Below are positions 46,539-58,869 of a stretch of DNA of 64,000 nt, one piece after another. Source of the stretch: Pseudohoeflea suaedae (GTDB taxonomy: Bacteria > Pseudomonadota > Alphaproteobacteria > Rhizobiales > Rhizobiaceae); assembly GCF_004354915.1 (NCBI RefSeq), contig NZ_SMSI01000003.1, positions 249,501 through 313,500 on the forward strand, written 5' to 3'. Position 1 is the stretch's first letter. Each line of letters opens with the position of its first letter. A program made the position numbers and the translations under genes. Below the pieces are notes generated by a model, which ran no database searches, was not told the DNA's origin, and worked only from the letters and a program-made list of their open reading frames with translations.

Positions 46539-47372
46539 TCAGCTGCCCTTGCGCAGGCGCGAGAGGCCGTCGCGGGCAGGGCCGTAATTCGGGTCCAGCT
46601 GGGCAGCGCGCGCATAGGAGCGGATCGCCTTCTGCGTCTCGCCGCGGCGCTCGTAGATCAGCGCCTGGTTGGCCCAGGATTCAGCCTTCGTGTTGTCGAG
46701 CTGAATGGCGTGGTTGAAGTCGGCAAAGGCGTTCTCGTCGTCGTTCAGGGCGACATAGGACAGGCCGCGACCGTTATAGGGCTCGGGTGCGTCCGACAGC
46801 GAGATCGCGGTCGAGAAGTCGTCGATGGCGCGGGCATGATCGCCACGCAGCTGATAGATCAGGCCGCGATTGTGGTAGGCACGCGGGTCGGTGGTGTCGA
46901 GCTGGATGGCCTTGTTGAAGTCGCGGAAGGCTTCGTCGTTGCGGCCAGCCTGACGGTAGAGATTGCCACGGCCGATATAGGCAGCGTCGTAGTTCGCGTT
47001 GAGCGACAGTGCCTGGTTGTAGTCGTTGGCGGCTGCCGTCAGATCGCCCTGGCTGCGCTCGATGAGCGCGCGATTGGCATAGGCCTGGTAGAAGCGTGGA
47101 TTGAGCTGGATGGCCTTGTTGAAATCATCCATGGCCTTGCGGAACTCGCCGGCACGACCATAGGCCGCGCCGCGGACGTTGTAGGGTTCCGGGTCGGAGG
47201 GATTGTTGCGGATCACGGCGGTCAGTGAGCCGATATTCTCTTCGCTGCCCTGGGTGCGGTCTATGTCGATGGCGGAAATGGGGGCAGTCGTCTGGCATCC
47301 GGCAACAGCCAGGCACGCGCTTGCGGCGGCGATCATCAGGGCGCCACGCAGTTTGCCGTGGATGTGCGACAT
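46539..47372 (-). CDS. TPR-repeat lipoprotein (NlpI-like)
   Basis: A 277-residue outer-envelope lipoprotein. The signal ends in a lipobox LAVAGC with Cys26 as the lipidation site. Six or so tetratricopeptide repeats of 34 residues follow, for example YNVRGAAYGRAGEFRKAMDD and YHNRGLIYQLRGDHARAIDD, ending KAIRSYARAAQLDPNYG. NlpI-like proteins act as adaptors for peptidoglycan hydrolases. The ATG at 47372 gives a proper signal peptide; an upstream in-frame ATG at 47483 would place the signal inside the chain. Confidence 0.84.
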   Translation of the reverse strand: MSHIHGKLRGALMIAAASACLAVAGCQTTAPISAIDIDRTQGSEENIGSLTAVIRNNPSDPEPYNVRGAAYGRAGEFRKAMDDFNKAIQLNPRFYQAYANRALIERSQGDLTAAANDYNQALSLNANYDAAYIGRGNLYRQAGRNDEAFRDFNKAIQLDTTDPRAYHNRGLIYQLRGDHARAIDDFSTAISLSDAPEPYNGRGLSYVALNDDENAFADFNHAIQLDNTKAESWANQALIYERRGETQKAIRSYARAAQLDPNYGPARDGLSRLRKGS

Positions 47373-47465
47373 CGGCTGAAGTCCGGAGAATGCTGAAGTC
47401 AAGATTTGCCCCTCTGACGACTGTGTATGGTCCCGCAATGTGATGCCGGAACGGAGTGCGGAAAA

Positions 47466-47496
47466 GAATAAAGGCGGCGACATACCGTCTCCGCCT
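47466..47496 (-). terminator. Terminator of rpsU (minus strand)
   Basis: On the minus strand AGGCGG (47496-47491) pairs with CCGCCT (47477-47472), followed by TTTATT at 47471-47466. It lies about 40 bases after the rpsU stop and just before the TPR lipoprotein promoter region. Confidence 0.65.
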
Positions 47497-47534
47497 CCAT
47501 TAACACGCCGAAATCGGCAATAAAACGGCAGGGA

Positions 47535-47759
47535 TCAGCGACCCGAACGACCGCCGATCAGGCCTTCGCGCTGGGCGCGCTTGCGAGCCAGCTTGCGGAC
47601 GCGGCGAACGGCTTCTGCCTTTTCGCGGGCGCGCTTCTGAGAGGGCTTTTCGTAGTGGTCGCGCATCTTCATTTCACGGAAGATGCCTTCGCGCTGCATC
47701 TTTTTCTTGAGAGCGCGGAGCGCCTGATCGACATTGTTGTCGCGGACAAGTACCTGCAC
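47535..47759 (-). CDS. rpsU: 30S ribosomal protein S21
   Basis: A 74-residue basic protein of the small ribosomal subunit that helps base-pairing of the anti-Shine-Dalgarno region with m[23 protein letters not shown] and the helix [19 protein letters not shown]-like region ([15 protein letters not shown]) are diagnostic. The C-terminal half is Arg/Lys-rich, as in alphaproteobacterial S21. The start codon is GTG at 47759 with AAGGA about 15 bases upstream. Confidence 0.93.
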   Translation of the reverse strand: MQVLVRDNNVDQALRALKKKMQREGIFREMKMRDHYEKPSQKRAREKAEAVRRVRKLARKRAQREGLIGGRSGR

Positions 47760-48079
47760 GTTAAACCCGATCCTTAATTGCGGTTGAACCTGAACTTTCT
47801 AGACGGCCGACATAAAGAAAACAGGTCCGTTCGGTCGGCAGACGTCACGATTGCGGGGCATTTACCAGTTTTCCCAAGTCAAGTCCAGCAGGTTTTCGCG
47901 CGTTTTTTCGCCGTTCTGTGGGCTTTTCTGCAGACTGGTGTCGCGCTGTGACGCCGTAATGACAATCTGGCGCGTCTGCGACATTATGGGCCCTCGTCTG
48001 CGGCTTTCGAAGTCGCAATGCGACAGGTGCGGAGCGCATGTTTTTGATTTAAGCGTAACCGCAATCCGGATGCGAGGAC
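47760..48079. other. Divergent intergenic region between rpsU and soxB
   Basis: A 320-base gap. It contains the leader of rpsU on the left, T-rich patches near 47900-47930, and on the right a perfect short palindrome GTCGCA-A-TGCGAC at 48012-48024 with a further TGCGAC copy at 47977-47982, which could bind a regulator of the sox operon. GAGGA before 48080 is the soxB ribosome site. No RNA gene seen. Confidence 0.5.
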
Positions 48080-49336
48080 ATGATGCGCAAATACTCGATT
48101 TTCGCTGTGGCGCGCGAGGCCATGCGGGGGCACCGCGGGTGGGACAAGCAATGGCGCTCGCCCGAGCCCAAGAAGTCCTATGACGTCATCATTGTGGGCG
48201 CCGGAGGGCACGGTCTCGGCACGGCCTACTACCTGGCCAAGGAACACGGCATCACCAATGTCGCGGTGATCGAGAAGGGATGGCTCGGCGGCGGCAATAC
48301 CGGCCGCAACACCACCATCATCCGCTCGAACTATCTCTATGACGAGAGTGCGGCGCTCTACGATCATGCGGTCAAGCTGTGGGACGGGTTGTCCCAGGAC
48401 CTCAACTACAACGTCATGTACTCGCCGCGCGGCGTGATGATGCTTGCGCACAATGTTCATGACGTACAGGTCTTCAAGCGGCACATTCACGCCAACCGGC
48501 TCAACGGTGTCGACAATGAGTGGCTGACGCCCGGTGAAGCCAAGGATTACTGCCCGCCGCTCAATATTTCCAAGACCGCGCGTTATCCGGTCATGGGGGC
48601 GGCCCTGCAGCGGCGCGGCGGCACCGCCCGGCACGATGCGGTCGCCTGGGGCTATGCCCGCGCGGCATCCGATCTCGGTGTCGACATCATCCAGAACTGC
48701 GAAGTTACCGGCGTGCGCCGCGGTGTCAACGGCGCGGTCGAGGGCGTGGAAACGTCGCGCGGCTTTATCGGCGCCAGGAAGGTCGGTGTCGTTGCCGCCG
48801 GCAACACGACGACGATCATGGACATGGCCGGCGTACGCATGCCGCTCGAAAGCTATCCGCTGCAGGCGCTCGTCTCCGAGCCGGTCAAGCCGATCTTTCC
48901 CTGCGTCGTGATGTCGAACACGGTGCATGCCTACATCTCGCAGTCCGACAAGGGCGAACTCGTCATCGGGGCGGGTACCGACCAGTACACCTCCTATTCG
49001 CAGACGGGCGGGCTTCATATCCTGAGCCACACACTCGATGCGATCTGCGAAATGTTCCCGATCTTCACGCGCATGAGGATGCTGCGATCCTGGGGCGGGA
49101 TCGTCGACGTGACACCCGACCGTTCGCCGATCCTCTCGAAGACGCCGGTTCCCGGCCTTTTCGTCAATTGCGGCTGGGGAACGGGCGGCTTCAAGGCCAC
49201 GCCCGGTTCGGCGCACGTCTTCGCCCATACCATCGCGCGGGACGAACCGCACGCAATCAACGCACCGTTCTCGCTCGACCGGTTCCGCAGCGGCCGGCTG
49301 ATCGACGAGGCGGCCGCCGCCGCCGTGGCGCACTGA
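48080..49336 (+). CDS. soxB: Sarcosine oxidase subunit beta
   Basis: The 418-residue catalytic subunit of heterotetrameric sarcosine oxidase, which demethylates sarcosine to glycine. The FAD loop [21 protein letters not shown] is at about 34-54. [16 protein letters not shown] contains the histidine that carries covalent FMN in the family, and the C-terminal [18 protein letters not shown] closes the flavin site. GAGGA precedes the ATG at 48080. It heads soxB-soxD-soxA-soxG, all in close or overlapping order. Confidence 0.93.
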   Translation: MMRKYSIFAVAREAMRGHRGWDKQWRSPEPKKSYDVIIVGAGGHGLGTAYYLAKEHGITNVAVIEKGWLGGGNTGRNTTIIRSNYLYDESAALYDHAVKLWDGLSQDLNYNVMYSPRGVMMLAHNVHDVQVFKRHIHANRLNGVDNEWLTPGEAKDYCPPLNISKTARYPVMGAALQRRGGTARHDAVAWGYARAASDLGVDIIQNCEVTGVRRGVNGAVEGVETSRGFIGARKVGVVAAGNTTTIMDMAGVRMPLESYPLQALVSEPVKPIFPCVVMSNTVHAYISQSDKGELVIGAGTDQYTSYSQTGGLHILSHTLDAICEMFPIFTRMRMLRSWGGIVDVTPDRSPILSKTPVPGLFVNCGWGTGGFKATPGSAHVFAHTIARDEPHAINAPFSLDRFRSGRLIDEAAAAAVAH

Positions 49337-49345
49337 GGTAAAGTC

Positions 49346-49669
49346 ATGCTTCTCATCCATTGCCCCTATTGCGGAGAGGACCGGCCGGAACTCGAATTCC
49401 GCCATGCCGGCGAAGCGCATGTCGTGCGTCCCGACCCGATCAGCGAAATCAGCGACGAGGAATTCGAGGCCTATTTCTTCATCCGCGACAATCCGAAGGG
49501 CCTCACCTACGAACGCTGGCGCCACATGCATGGCTGCGCGCGCTTCTTCAACGCGGTGCGCGACACGGTTTCGGACAAGTTCGTCACCACCTACAAGGCC
49601 GGAAACCCGAAGGTCGAGATAGAGCGCGGCGAAGACGGCATCGCGCGTGTGAAGGGAGATGGCCAATGA
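49346..49669 (+). CDS. soxD: Sarcosine oxidase subunit delta
   Basis: A 107-residue small subunit that binds zinc through the N-terminal HCPYCGED cysteines and the later HGCARFF segment. It is structural. The family hallmark FFIRDNPKGLTYERWRHMHG is present. The ATG follows soxB by ten bases and the stop overlaps the soxA start by four bases, so it is translated with it. Confidence 0.92.
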   Translation: MLLIHCPYCGEDRPELEFRHAGEAHVVRPDPISEISDEEFEAYFFIRDNPKGLTYERWRHMHGCARFFNAVRDTVSDKFVTTYKAGNPKVEIERGEDGIARVKGDGQ

Positions 49670-52662
49670 GCGGAACCAACCGCATCGCGGGCAAGGGCCG
49701 GCTCGTTCCGGCACGCACCGTCTCCTTTACGTTCGACGGACGCCGGCTGACCGGCGTCGAGGGGGATACGCTCGCCTCGGCATTGATCGCCAACGGGATC
49801 CACCTGACCGGCCGGTCCTTCAAGTATCACCGTCCGCGCGGCATTCTTTCCGCCGGGCCGGAAGAGCCCAACGCGCTCATCGATATTTCGCGTTCGTCCA
49901 ACACCCATACGCCGAATGTGCGGGCGACCGTGCAGGAAGTCTTCGAGGGGATGACGGCGCAGTCGCAGAATCGCTGGCCGTCGCTCAGCTTCGATGTCGG
50001 CGCGGTCAACAACCTGTTCTCGCCGATCTTTGCCGCCGGCTTCTACTACAAGACCTTCATGTGGCCGAAAGCCGCCTGGAAACATTTCTACGAGCCGAAC
50101 ATCCGCGCGGCAGCCGGGCTCGGCGTCTCGCCGAAGGAACCCGATCCGGACCGTTACGCCAACCGCTTCATCCATTGCGACGTGCTGGTAGTCGGCGGCG
50201 GTATCGCCGGTCTGATAGCGGCGCGGGCGGCGGCCGAAACCGGCGCGTCCGTCGTTGTATGCGACGAGCAGCCGGAACTGGGCGGCGCGCTCCATCACGA
50301 GATCGACACACGTATCGACGGGCAGGAGGGTTTCGTCTGGGCGCAGGAGATCGGCAGTGAGCTGGCGGGCATGGACAATGTGCGGGTGCTGACCCGTACA
50401 ACGGCCTTTGCCTATCAGGCCCAGAACATGGTCGACCTCGTCGAGCGCGTCAGCGAGCATTTCGCCAATCCCGACAAGCTGGTGCCGCGCGAGCGGCTCT
50501 GGCAGGTGCGGGCCAGGCGGGTCATCGTGGCGACCGGCGCGATCGAGCGGCACATGGTGTTCGCGCAGAACGACCGGCCCGGCATCATGCTCGCTTCCGC
50601 CGCGCGCACCTACCTCAACCATTACGGCGTGGCCGTGGGGTCGAACGTTGCCGTCTACACGGCCAATGATTCCGCCTATCGTGCGGCTTTCGACCTGAAA
50701 CAGGCCGGAATAGCCGTGCCGGTGATCGTCGATGCGCGCTCCGATGTCGATGCGGGATTGCTGGCCGAGGCTGAGGCGCTCGGTATCCAGGTGCTCACCG
50801 ATCATGCGGTGGTCGACACCAAGGGCGGGCTCCGTCTGAAGTCGGTCAGGATCGAGCGTGTCGGTGGCGGCAAATCGCGAACCGTCGAGGCCGACGCGCT
50901 GATCATGTCCGCGGGCTGGACGCCGACGCTGCACTTGTATTCCCAGTCCCGCGCGAAAGTGGTCTGGGACGAGGAGAGCGCTCGCTTCCTGCCGGGCAAA
51001 GCGGTGCAGGAGATGGTGACGATCGGCGCGTGCAACGGCACGGACGCGCTCGACGCGCTTCTGGAAGAGGCCGCGAATGCGGGTATGGAAGCTGCGCGGC
51101 TTGCAGGTTTTGCCGGAGCTTCGGGCTATCGCGCGCCCGATGCCGAGAGCCTGACGAGCCGCCGCGGTGCGCTGATGGGAGCCGCGCCGGGCGCGGGGCC
51201 CGAGACCACGGTCAAGGCCTTCGTGGATTATCAGAACGACGTGACGGCGAAGGACATTCGTCTGGCCGTGCGCGAGGGCATGCATTCGATCGAGCACGTC
51301 AAGCGTTTCACCACAAACGGCATGGCGACGGACCAGGGCAAGACATCCAACATCCACGGCCTGGCAATCGCGGCGGACATGCTCGACAAGCCGATCCCGC
51401 AGGTCGGCCTGACGACGTTCCGTCTGCCTTACACGCCGGTCACGTTCGGCGCGATCGTCAATCACGGCCGCGACCGTCTTTTCGATCCGACACGCAAGAC
51501 CGCGATCCACAAGAGCCACGAAGCGCTCGGCGCTGTGTTCGAGGACGTCGGCCAGTGGAAGCGTCCCTGGTACTATCCGAAGGCCGGGGAAACCATGCAT
51601 GCCGCCGTCGATCGCGAATGCAGGACCGTGCGCGAAACGGCCGGCCTTTTCGATGCCTCCACCCTGGGCAAGATCGAGGTTGTCGGCCCGGACGCGGCGA
51701 AATTTCTCGATCTCATCTACACCAATGGCTGGCAGAAGCTCGCCCCGGGCCGTTGCAAATACGGCATCATGCTGCGTGAGGACGGTTTCATCTATGATGA
51801 CGGCGTCGTCGGCCGCATTGCCGAGGACCGGTTCCATGTCACCACGACTACAGGCGGAGCGCCGCGGGTGCTCCATCACATGGAAGACTACCTCCAGACC
51901 GAGTTCCCGGATCTCAGGGTCTGGCTGACCTCGACGACCGATCAGTGGTCGGTGATCGCGGTGCAGGGACCGAAGGCGCGCGAGATCATCGCGCCCTTCG
52001 TGGAAGGCATCGACATCTCCAACGAAGCCATCCCTCATATGAGCGTGCGTGAAGGCACGGTCTGCGGTGCGCCGGCGCGGCTCTTCCGCATGTCGTTCAC
52101 CGGTGAACTGGGCTTCGAAGTCAACGTGCCGGCCGATTACGGCCGGGCCGTGTGGGATGCGCTCTGGGCGCGCGCTCAGGACCTCGGTGCCTGCACCTAT
52201 GGCACGGAGACGATGCACGTGCTGCGCGCAGAAAAGGGCTACATCATCGTCGGTCAGGATACCGACGGGACGGTGACCGCGGATGACGCGGGCCTCAGCT
52301 GGGCGGTGGCGAAATCCAAGCCCGATTTCGTCGGCATTCGCGGCATGAAGCGGCCCGATCTCGTCGCCTCCGGCCGCAAGCAGCTCGTCGGACTTCTCAC
52401 CGCCGACCCGAAACAGGTGCTCGAGGAAGGGGCGCAGATCGTCGCCGACCCGAACCAGCCGGTTCCGATGAAGATGATCGGCCACGTGACGTCGTCCTAC
52501 TGGTCGGAAAACTGCGGTCGCTCGATCGCGATGGCCGTGGTCGCGGATGGCCGCGCGCTGATGGGCAAGACGCTTTACGTGCCGATGCCCCACGAGGTCA
52601 TCAAGGTGGAAGTGACGGATACCGTGTTCTTCGACAAGGAAGGGGATAGGATCAATGGCTGA
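49666..52662 (+). CDS. soxA: Sarcosine oxidase subunit alpha
   Basis: The 998-residue large subunit. Order: an N-terminal ferredoxin-like fold (VSFTFDGRRLTGVEGDTLAS at 18-37) without cluster cysteines, an NAD-binding domain (CDVLVVGGGIAGLIAARAAA near 170), a central linker and a C-terminal aminomethyltransferase/GcvT-like domain (from about 610) where tetrahydrofolate accepts the methyl carbon as methylene-THF. The ATG at 49666 overlaps the soxD stop; the open frame upstream is an artefact inside soxD. The 3' end overlaps soxG by eight bases. Confidence 0.93.
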   Translation: MSGTNRIAGKGRLVPARTVSFTFDGRRLTGVEGDTLASALIANGIHLTGRSFKYHRPRGILSAGPEEPNALIDISRSSNTHTPNVRATVQEVFEGMTAQSQNRWPSLSFDVGAVNNLFSPIFAAGFYYKTFMWPKAAWKHFYEPNIRAAAGLGVSPKEPDPDRYANRFIHCDVLVVGGGIAGLIAARAAAETGASVVVCDEQPELGGALHHEIDTRIDGQEGFVWAQEIGSELAGMDNVRVLTRTTAFAYQAQNMVDLVERVSEHFANPDKLVPRERLWQVRARRVIVATGAIERHMVFAQNDRPGIMLASAARTYLNHYGVAVGSNVAVYTANDSAYRAAFDLKQAGIAVPVIVDARSDVDAGLLAEAEALGIQVLTDHAVVDTKGGLRLKSVRIERVGGGKSRTVEADALIMSAGWTPTLHLYSQSRAKVVWDEESARFLPGKAVQEMVTIGACNGTDALDALLEEAANAGMEAARLAGFAGASGYRAPDAESLTSRRGALMGAAPGAGPETTVKAFVDYQNDVTAKDIRLAVREGMHSIEHVKRFTTNGMATDQGKTSNIHGLAIAADMLDKPIPQVGLTTFRLPYTPVTFGAIVNHGRDRLFDPTRKTAIHKSHEALGAVFEDVGQWKRPWYYPKAGETMHAAVDRECRTVRETAGLFDASTLGKIEVVGPDAAKFLDLIYTNGWQKLAPGRCKYGIMLREDGFIYDDGVVGRIAEDRFHVTTTTGGAPRVLHHMEDYLQTEFPDLRVWLTSTTDQWSVIAVQGPKAREIIAPFVEGIDISNEAIPHMSVREGTVCGAPARLFRMSFTGELGFEVNVPADYGRAVWDALWARAQDLGACTYGTETMHVLRAEKGYIIVGQDTDGTVTADDAGLSWAVAKSKPDFVGIRGMKRPDLVASGRKQLVGLLTADPKQVLEEGAQIVADPNQPVPMKMIGHVTSSYWSENCGRSIAMAVVADGRALMGKTLYVPMPHEVIKVEVTDTVFFDKEGDRING

Positions 52663-53206
52663 GGCTGTAGCAACCCGCACCAGCCCGCTCGACGGGCTGA
52701 TCGCCGGTTCCGTCGGTGTGGCGATCGCGCAGGCGGCGCCCGCGCACCGGATTTCGCTGCGTGTCGGCGCCGATGGCATCCCAGCGCTCAACAAGGCGCT
52801 CGGTCTCGATCTTCCAACCGAGCCGAAGAAGAGTGTGACGGCGAAGTCCGGGCGGATGGCGCTGTGGCTCGGACCGGACGAATGGCTGGTGATCGACGAG
52901 AAGGGCGACCCGATGGCCGATGTGGCCGGTGTCGACGCCTTCTTCTCGGTGGTCGATGTCTCTCACCGCAATACCGCGATCAAGGTTGCTGGTCGCGGTG
53001 CCCGCGCCACGCTTGAGGCCGGCTGTCCGCAGGACGTTACCGACGATGCCTTCCCCATCGGGGCCTGCTCGCGGACGGTGATGGGCAAGATCGAGATCGT
53101 GCTGATGCGCACGGACGCCAATGCCTATCGCATCGAATGCTGGCGCTCGTTTGCGGAATATGCCTTCGAGTTTCTGTCCGACGCCGCGCATGATTGCATG
53201 GCCTGA
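52655..53206 (+). CDS. soxG: Sarcosine oxidase subunit gamma
   Basis: A 183-residue subunit with the folate-binding-like fold of SoxG; it has no catalytic residues and contacts alpha and beta. Visible family segments are LWLGPDEWLVID and DVSHRNTAIKVAGRGARATL. AAGGAAGGGG precedes the ATG. No folate genes (purU, folD) follow, unlike in many sox clusters: the next gene is on the other strand. Confidence 0.9.
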   Translation: MAEAVATRTSPLDGLIAGSVGVAIAQAAPAHRISLRVGADGIPALNKALGLDLPTEPKKSVTAKSGRMALWLGPDEWLVIDEKGDPMADVAGVDAFFSVVDVSHRNTAIKVAGRGARATLEAGCPQDVTDDAFPIGACSRTVMGKIEIVLMRTDANAYRIECWRSFAEYAFEFLSDAAHDCMA

Positions 53207-53233
53207 GAAGGCCCGGCAGCAGCGCTTCCGCTT

Positions 53234-53722
53234 TCAGCCCTCGCTTTCGGCGGGGGCTTTTTCATCCGCATATTGAAGCAGTGTCAGCCAGACCGCGGTG
53301 AGAGCGGGTTTCGGAGCATCTTCGATATCGACTGTCACATTGTAGGTGAAGCCCAGAAGATTGGGGCCGCGATGGCGGCACTGATCGAGATGGAAGCGAC
53401 CCCGAATGCGTGCGCCGGACGGAACCGGGTTCATGAAGCGCAGTTTGTTGAAGCCGTAATTGATGCCCATCTTCTCGGTCTTCAGGCGCGGCGAGCAATC
53501 CTCGTGCATGGCGGAGAGCATCGAGAGTGTGAGAAATCCGTGCGCGATGGTTCCGCCGAAACCGGTCTCGGCGGCGGCTTCCGGATCCACATGGATGAAC
53601 TGGTGGTCATCGGTCGCATCGGCAAACCGGTTAATGCGCTCCTGCGGCATATCAAACCAGCGCGAGACATATTCGCTGCCGATTTCGTTTTCGATGTCTG
53701 CGAGGGTGATGATCCGGGGCAT
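53234..53722 (-). CDS. MaoC-like (R)-enoyl-CoA hydratase
   Basis: A 162-residue hot-dog-fold protein. The hydratase 2 motif is visible in YVSRWFDMPQERINRFADAT then DDHQFIHVDPEAAAETGFGG-TIAHG, with the catalytic Asp and His of MaoC-type enzymes. These hydrate trans-2-enoyl-CoA to (R)-3-hydroxyacyl-CoA. It converges on soxG. Its last eight codons double as a hairpin that seems to end sox transcription. Confidence 0.85.
   Translation of the reverse strand: MPRIITLADIENEIGSEYVSRWFDMPQERINRFADATDDHQFIHVDPEAAAETGFGGTIAHGFLTLSMLSAMHEDCSPRLKTEKMGINYGFNKLRFMNPVPSGARIRGRFHLDQCRHRGPNLLGFTYNVTVDIEDAPKPALTAVWLTLLQYADEKAPAESEG
53236..53262 (+). terminator. Terminator of the sox operon inside the maoC-like gene
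   Basis: AGCCC-T-CGC pairs with GCG-G-GGGCT (one wobble pair) around a short TTTCG loop, then TTTTTC on the plus strand. The hairpin overlaps the last codons of the convergent maoC-like gene. Confidence 0.75.
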
Positions 53723-53807
53723 GGAGTGTCCGTAGATGTGTCAGCGTTATGCAGACAATCTAGAACACTGGATGCTCAATCACAGGGCGGACACCGCCGA
53801 AAACAGG

Positions 53808-55778
53808 CTATGTCCCCGGTTTTTCCTTGAAGCAGCTGACCGACCTGGGGGGCAGGCTGCTGCCGGTGGCGGGGCCGAGCGCCTTGTGCCAGCCGGAGGG
53901 CGCGTCGGGAAGGACGATCTCTACCGCGTGGTAACTCCGGTTGAAGGCCAGCATGACACGCTGGCCGGGTGCGCCGAGAACCATCACGAGGCCCGGCAGG
54001 GCCGGGTCGTTCCAGGCCCCGCCTTCCAAGACTTCGCCGCCGGGCGCGCGCCATTCCACCTGGTCGGGATTGTCCGACCCATCGGCGGGTACGAGGAAAT
54101 CCGTCCGAGTGAAAAGGGGCGTCTCAGCCCTGAGCCTGGCCCACTCCCGGGCGTGGGCCAGGCGGTCCTCGTCGAGATTTGCCCAGTCGCGCCAGGTGAT
54201 CTCGTTGTCCTGCGCATAGGCATTGTTGTTGCCATGCTGGCTGTGGCCGAACTCGTCGCCCGCGGTCAGAAGCAGGGTGCCGCGCGAGGCGAAAAGCGTA
54301 GCCAGCAGCGCGGTCGCGTCGGTTTCGCGGGCCGCGCGGATGGAGGGATCGTCGGTCTCGCCCTCGACGCCGCAATTCCACGAATAGTTCTCGTTATGGC
54401 CGTCGCGATTGTCTTCGCCGTTGGCTTCGTTGTGTTTTCCGGCATAGGTCACGAGGTCTCCCAGCGGGAAGCCGTCATGGGCAGCGACGAAATTGACGGT
54501 TCGCGTGGCGGTGGCTCCATCGCGTCCGAAGATGTCGGAGGAGCCGGAGAGCCGGGTGGCGAGATCGCCGGTCTTGCCGGCATCTCCGCGCCAGAAGCTG
54601 CGGATGTCGTCGCGGGCGCGGTCGTTCCATTCACGCCAATGGTCCGGGAAATTGCCCAGCTGATAGCCGCCGGGTCCGATGTCCCACGGTTCGGCCACGA
54701 GCAGGCGGCCGGACAATGCCGGGTCGGCATGCATGGCGGCGAGCATGTCCGCGTGTCGTGAGAACCCGGTGCCATCGCGGCCCAGGATTGGCGCCAGATC
54801 GAAACGGAACCCATCGACCCCGCCTTGGAGAGCGAGATGCCGCATCGCGGCGATCACCAGTTCCCGGACTTCCGGACGGTGGCAGGCAAGCGTGTTGCCG
54901 CACCCCGTGTCGTTGACGAGTTCGCCGGGACGGTTGGGGTCATGGGCATAGAAGTTGCGGTTGCCCAGGCCGCGCAGCGACAGGGTCGGACCGTCGAGAT
55001 CCGATTCCCCGGTGTGATTGAAGACGACATCGACCAGAACTCCGATACCGTGCCTGTGCATCTCCGTGGTCAGCGCGCGCAGTTCCGCAATGCCGCCCGG
55101 CGCCAGGCGCGGGTCCAGCGCCAGCATCGTGACCGAATTGTAGCCCCAGGCATTGGCGAGCCCCAGCGGCGGCAGGTGGCGCTCGTCGATCCAGGCGGCG
55201 ATGGGCATCAACTCGATGGCCGCGACGTGCAGCGATTTCAGGTGATCGATGACGGCCGGGTGGGTGAGGGCGGCCAGAGTGCCGCGCTTCTCCTCCGGTA
55301 TGTCCGGATGCAGCATCGTGAAGGCGCGGACGGGAAGCTCGTAGATCAGCCCGCCTGGCGCGGGCACACGCGGCTTGCCGCCAAAGGGTTTTTGCGGTGG
55401 CTCGATGATGGCCTTCGGCACGATGGCCGCAGTGTTGACATCTCTTTCGCCGAGCCGCGGATCGTAGTGGAATGGCCGGTCGAGCCGGATCGCATAGGGA
55501 TCGACCAGCAGCTTGGAGGAATCGAAACGGTGGCCGTTTTCCGGTTCCCACGGACCTTCGGCGCGCAGGCCATAGCGGTGGCCGGCGCGGACGCCAACGA
55601 TCTCGGAGACGAACAGCCCGTCGCCGCGCGGCTCCAGCCGGTGGCGGGTGGTCTCCCGGTCGTCCGGATCGAAGAGGCACACGTGAACTGCCTCCGCATC
55701 GGGGGCGCGAACGGTAAAGCGCGCGCCGCCCGAGGTAAGCCGGACGCCGGGTGTGGAGTGGGTGGCGCCGCGTGCCAT
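53808..55778 (-). CDS. glgX: Glycogen debranching enzyme
   Basis: A 656-residue isoamylase-type enzyme that removes limit-dextrin branches left by GlgP. An N-terminal CBM48-like domain (residues 10-100) precedes the alpha-amylase barrel: GVLVDVVFNHTGESD, the nucleophile region VDGFRFDLAP, the acid LLVAEPWDIG and FVAAHDGFPLG are intact. It is the last gene of the glg operon, seven bases after pgm. The 3' end carries no obvious terminator; a hairpin-poor 85-base gap leads to the maoC-like gene. Confidence 0.92.
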   Translation of the reverse strand: MARGATHSTPGVRLTSGGARFTVRAPDAEAVHVCLFDPDDRETTRHRLEPRGDGLFVSEIVGVRAGHRYGLRAEGPWEPENGHRFDSSKLLVDPYAIRLDRPFHYDPRLGERDVNTAAIVPKAIIEPPQKPFGGKPRVPAPGGLIYELPVRAFTMLHPDIPEEKRGTLAALTHPAVIDHLKSLHVAAIELMPIAAWIDERHLPPLGLANAWGYNSVTMLALDPRLAPGGIAELRALTTEMHRHGIGVLVDVVFNHTGESDLDGPTLSLRGLGNRNFYAHDPNRPGELVNDTGCGNTLACHRPEVRELVIAAMRHLALQGGVDGFRFDLAPILGRDGTGFSRHADMLAAMHADPALSGRLLVAEPWDIGPGGYQLGNFPDHWREWNDRARDDIRSFWRGDAGKTGDLATRLSGSSDIFGRDGATATRTVNFVAAHDGFPLGDLVTYAGKHNEANGEDNRDGHNENYSWNCGVEGETDDPSIRAARETDATALLATLFASRGTLLLTAGDEFGHSQHGNNNAYAQDNEITWRDWANLDEDRLAHAREWARLRAETPLFTRTDFLVPADGSDNPDQVEWRAPGGEVLEGGAWNDPALPGLVMVLGAPGQRVMLAFNRSYHAVEIVLPDAPSGWHKALGPATGSSLPPRSVSCFKEKPGT

Positions 55779-55785
55779 CCGGGTG

Positions 55786-58864
<3,079 letters not shown>

Positions 58865-58869
58865 GCGTA

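Noticed and set aside
49591-52794. Very long open frame (over 1000 codons) on the minus strand across soxA
   Set aside because: It is a high-GC antisense shadow of soxA, rich in Arg, His and Asp, with no domain. soxA has clear family motifs on the plus strand.
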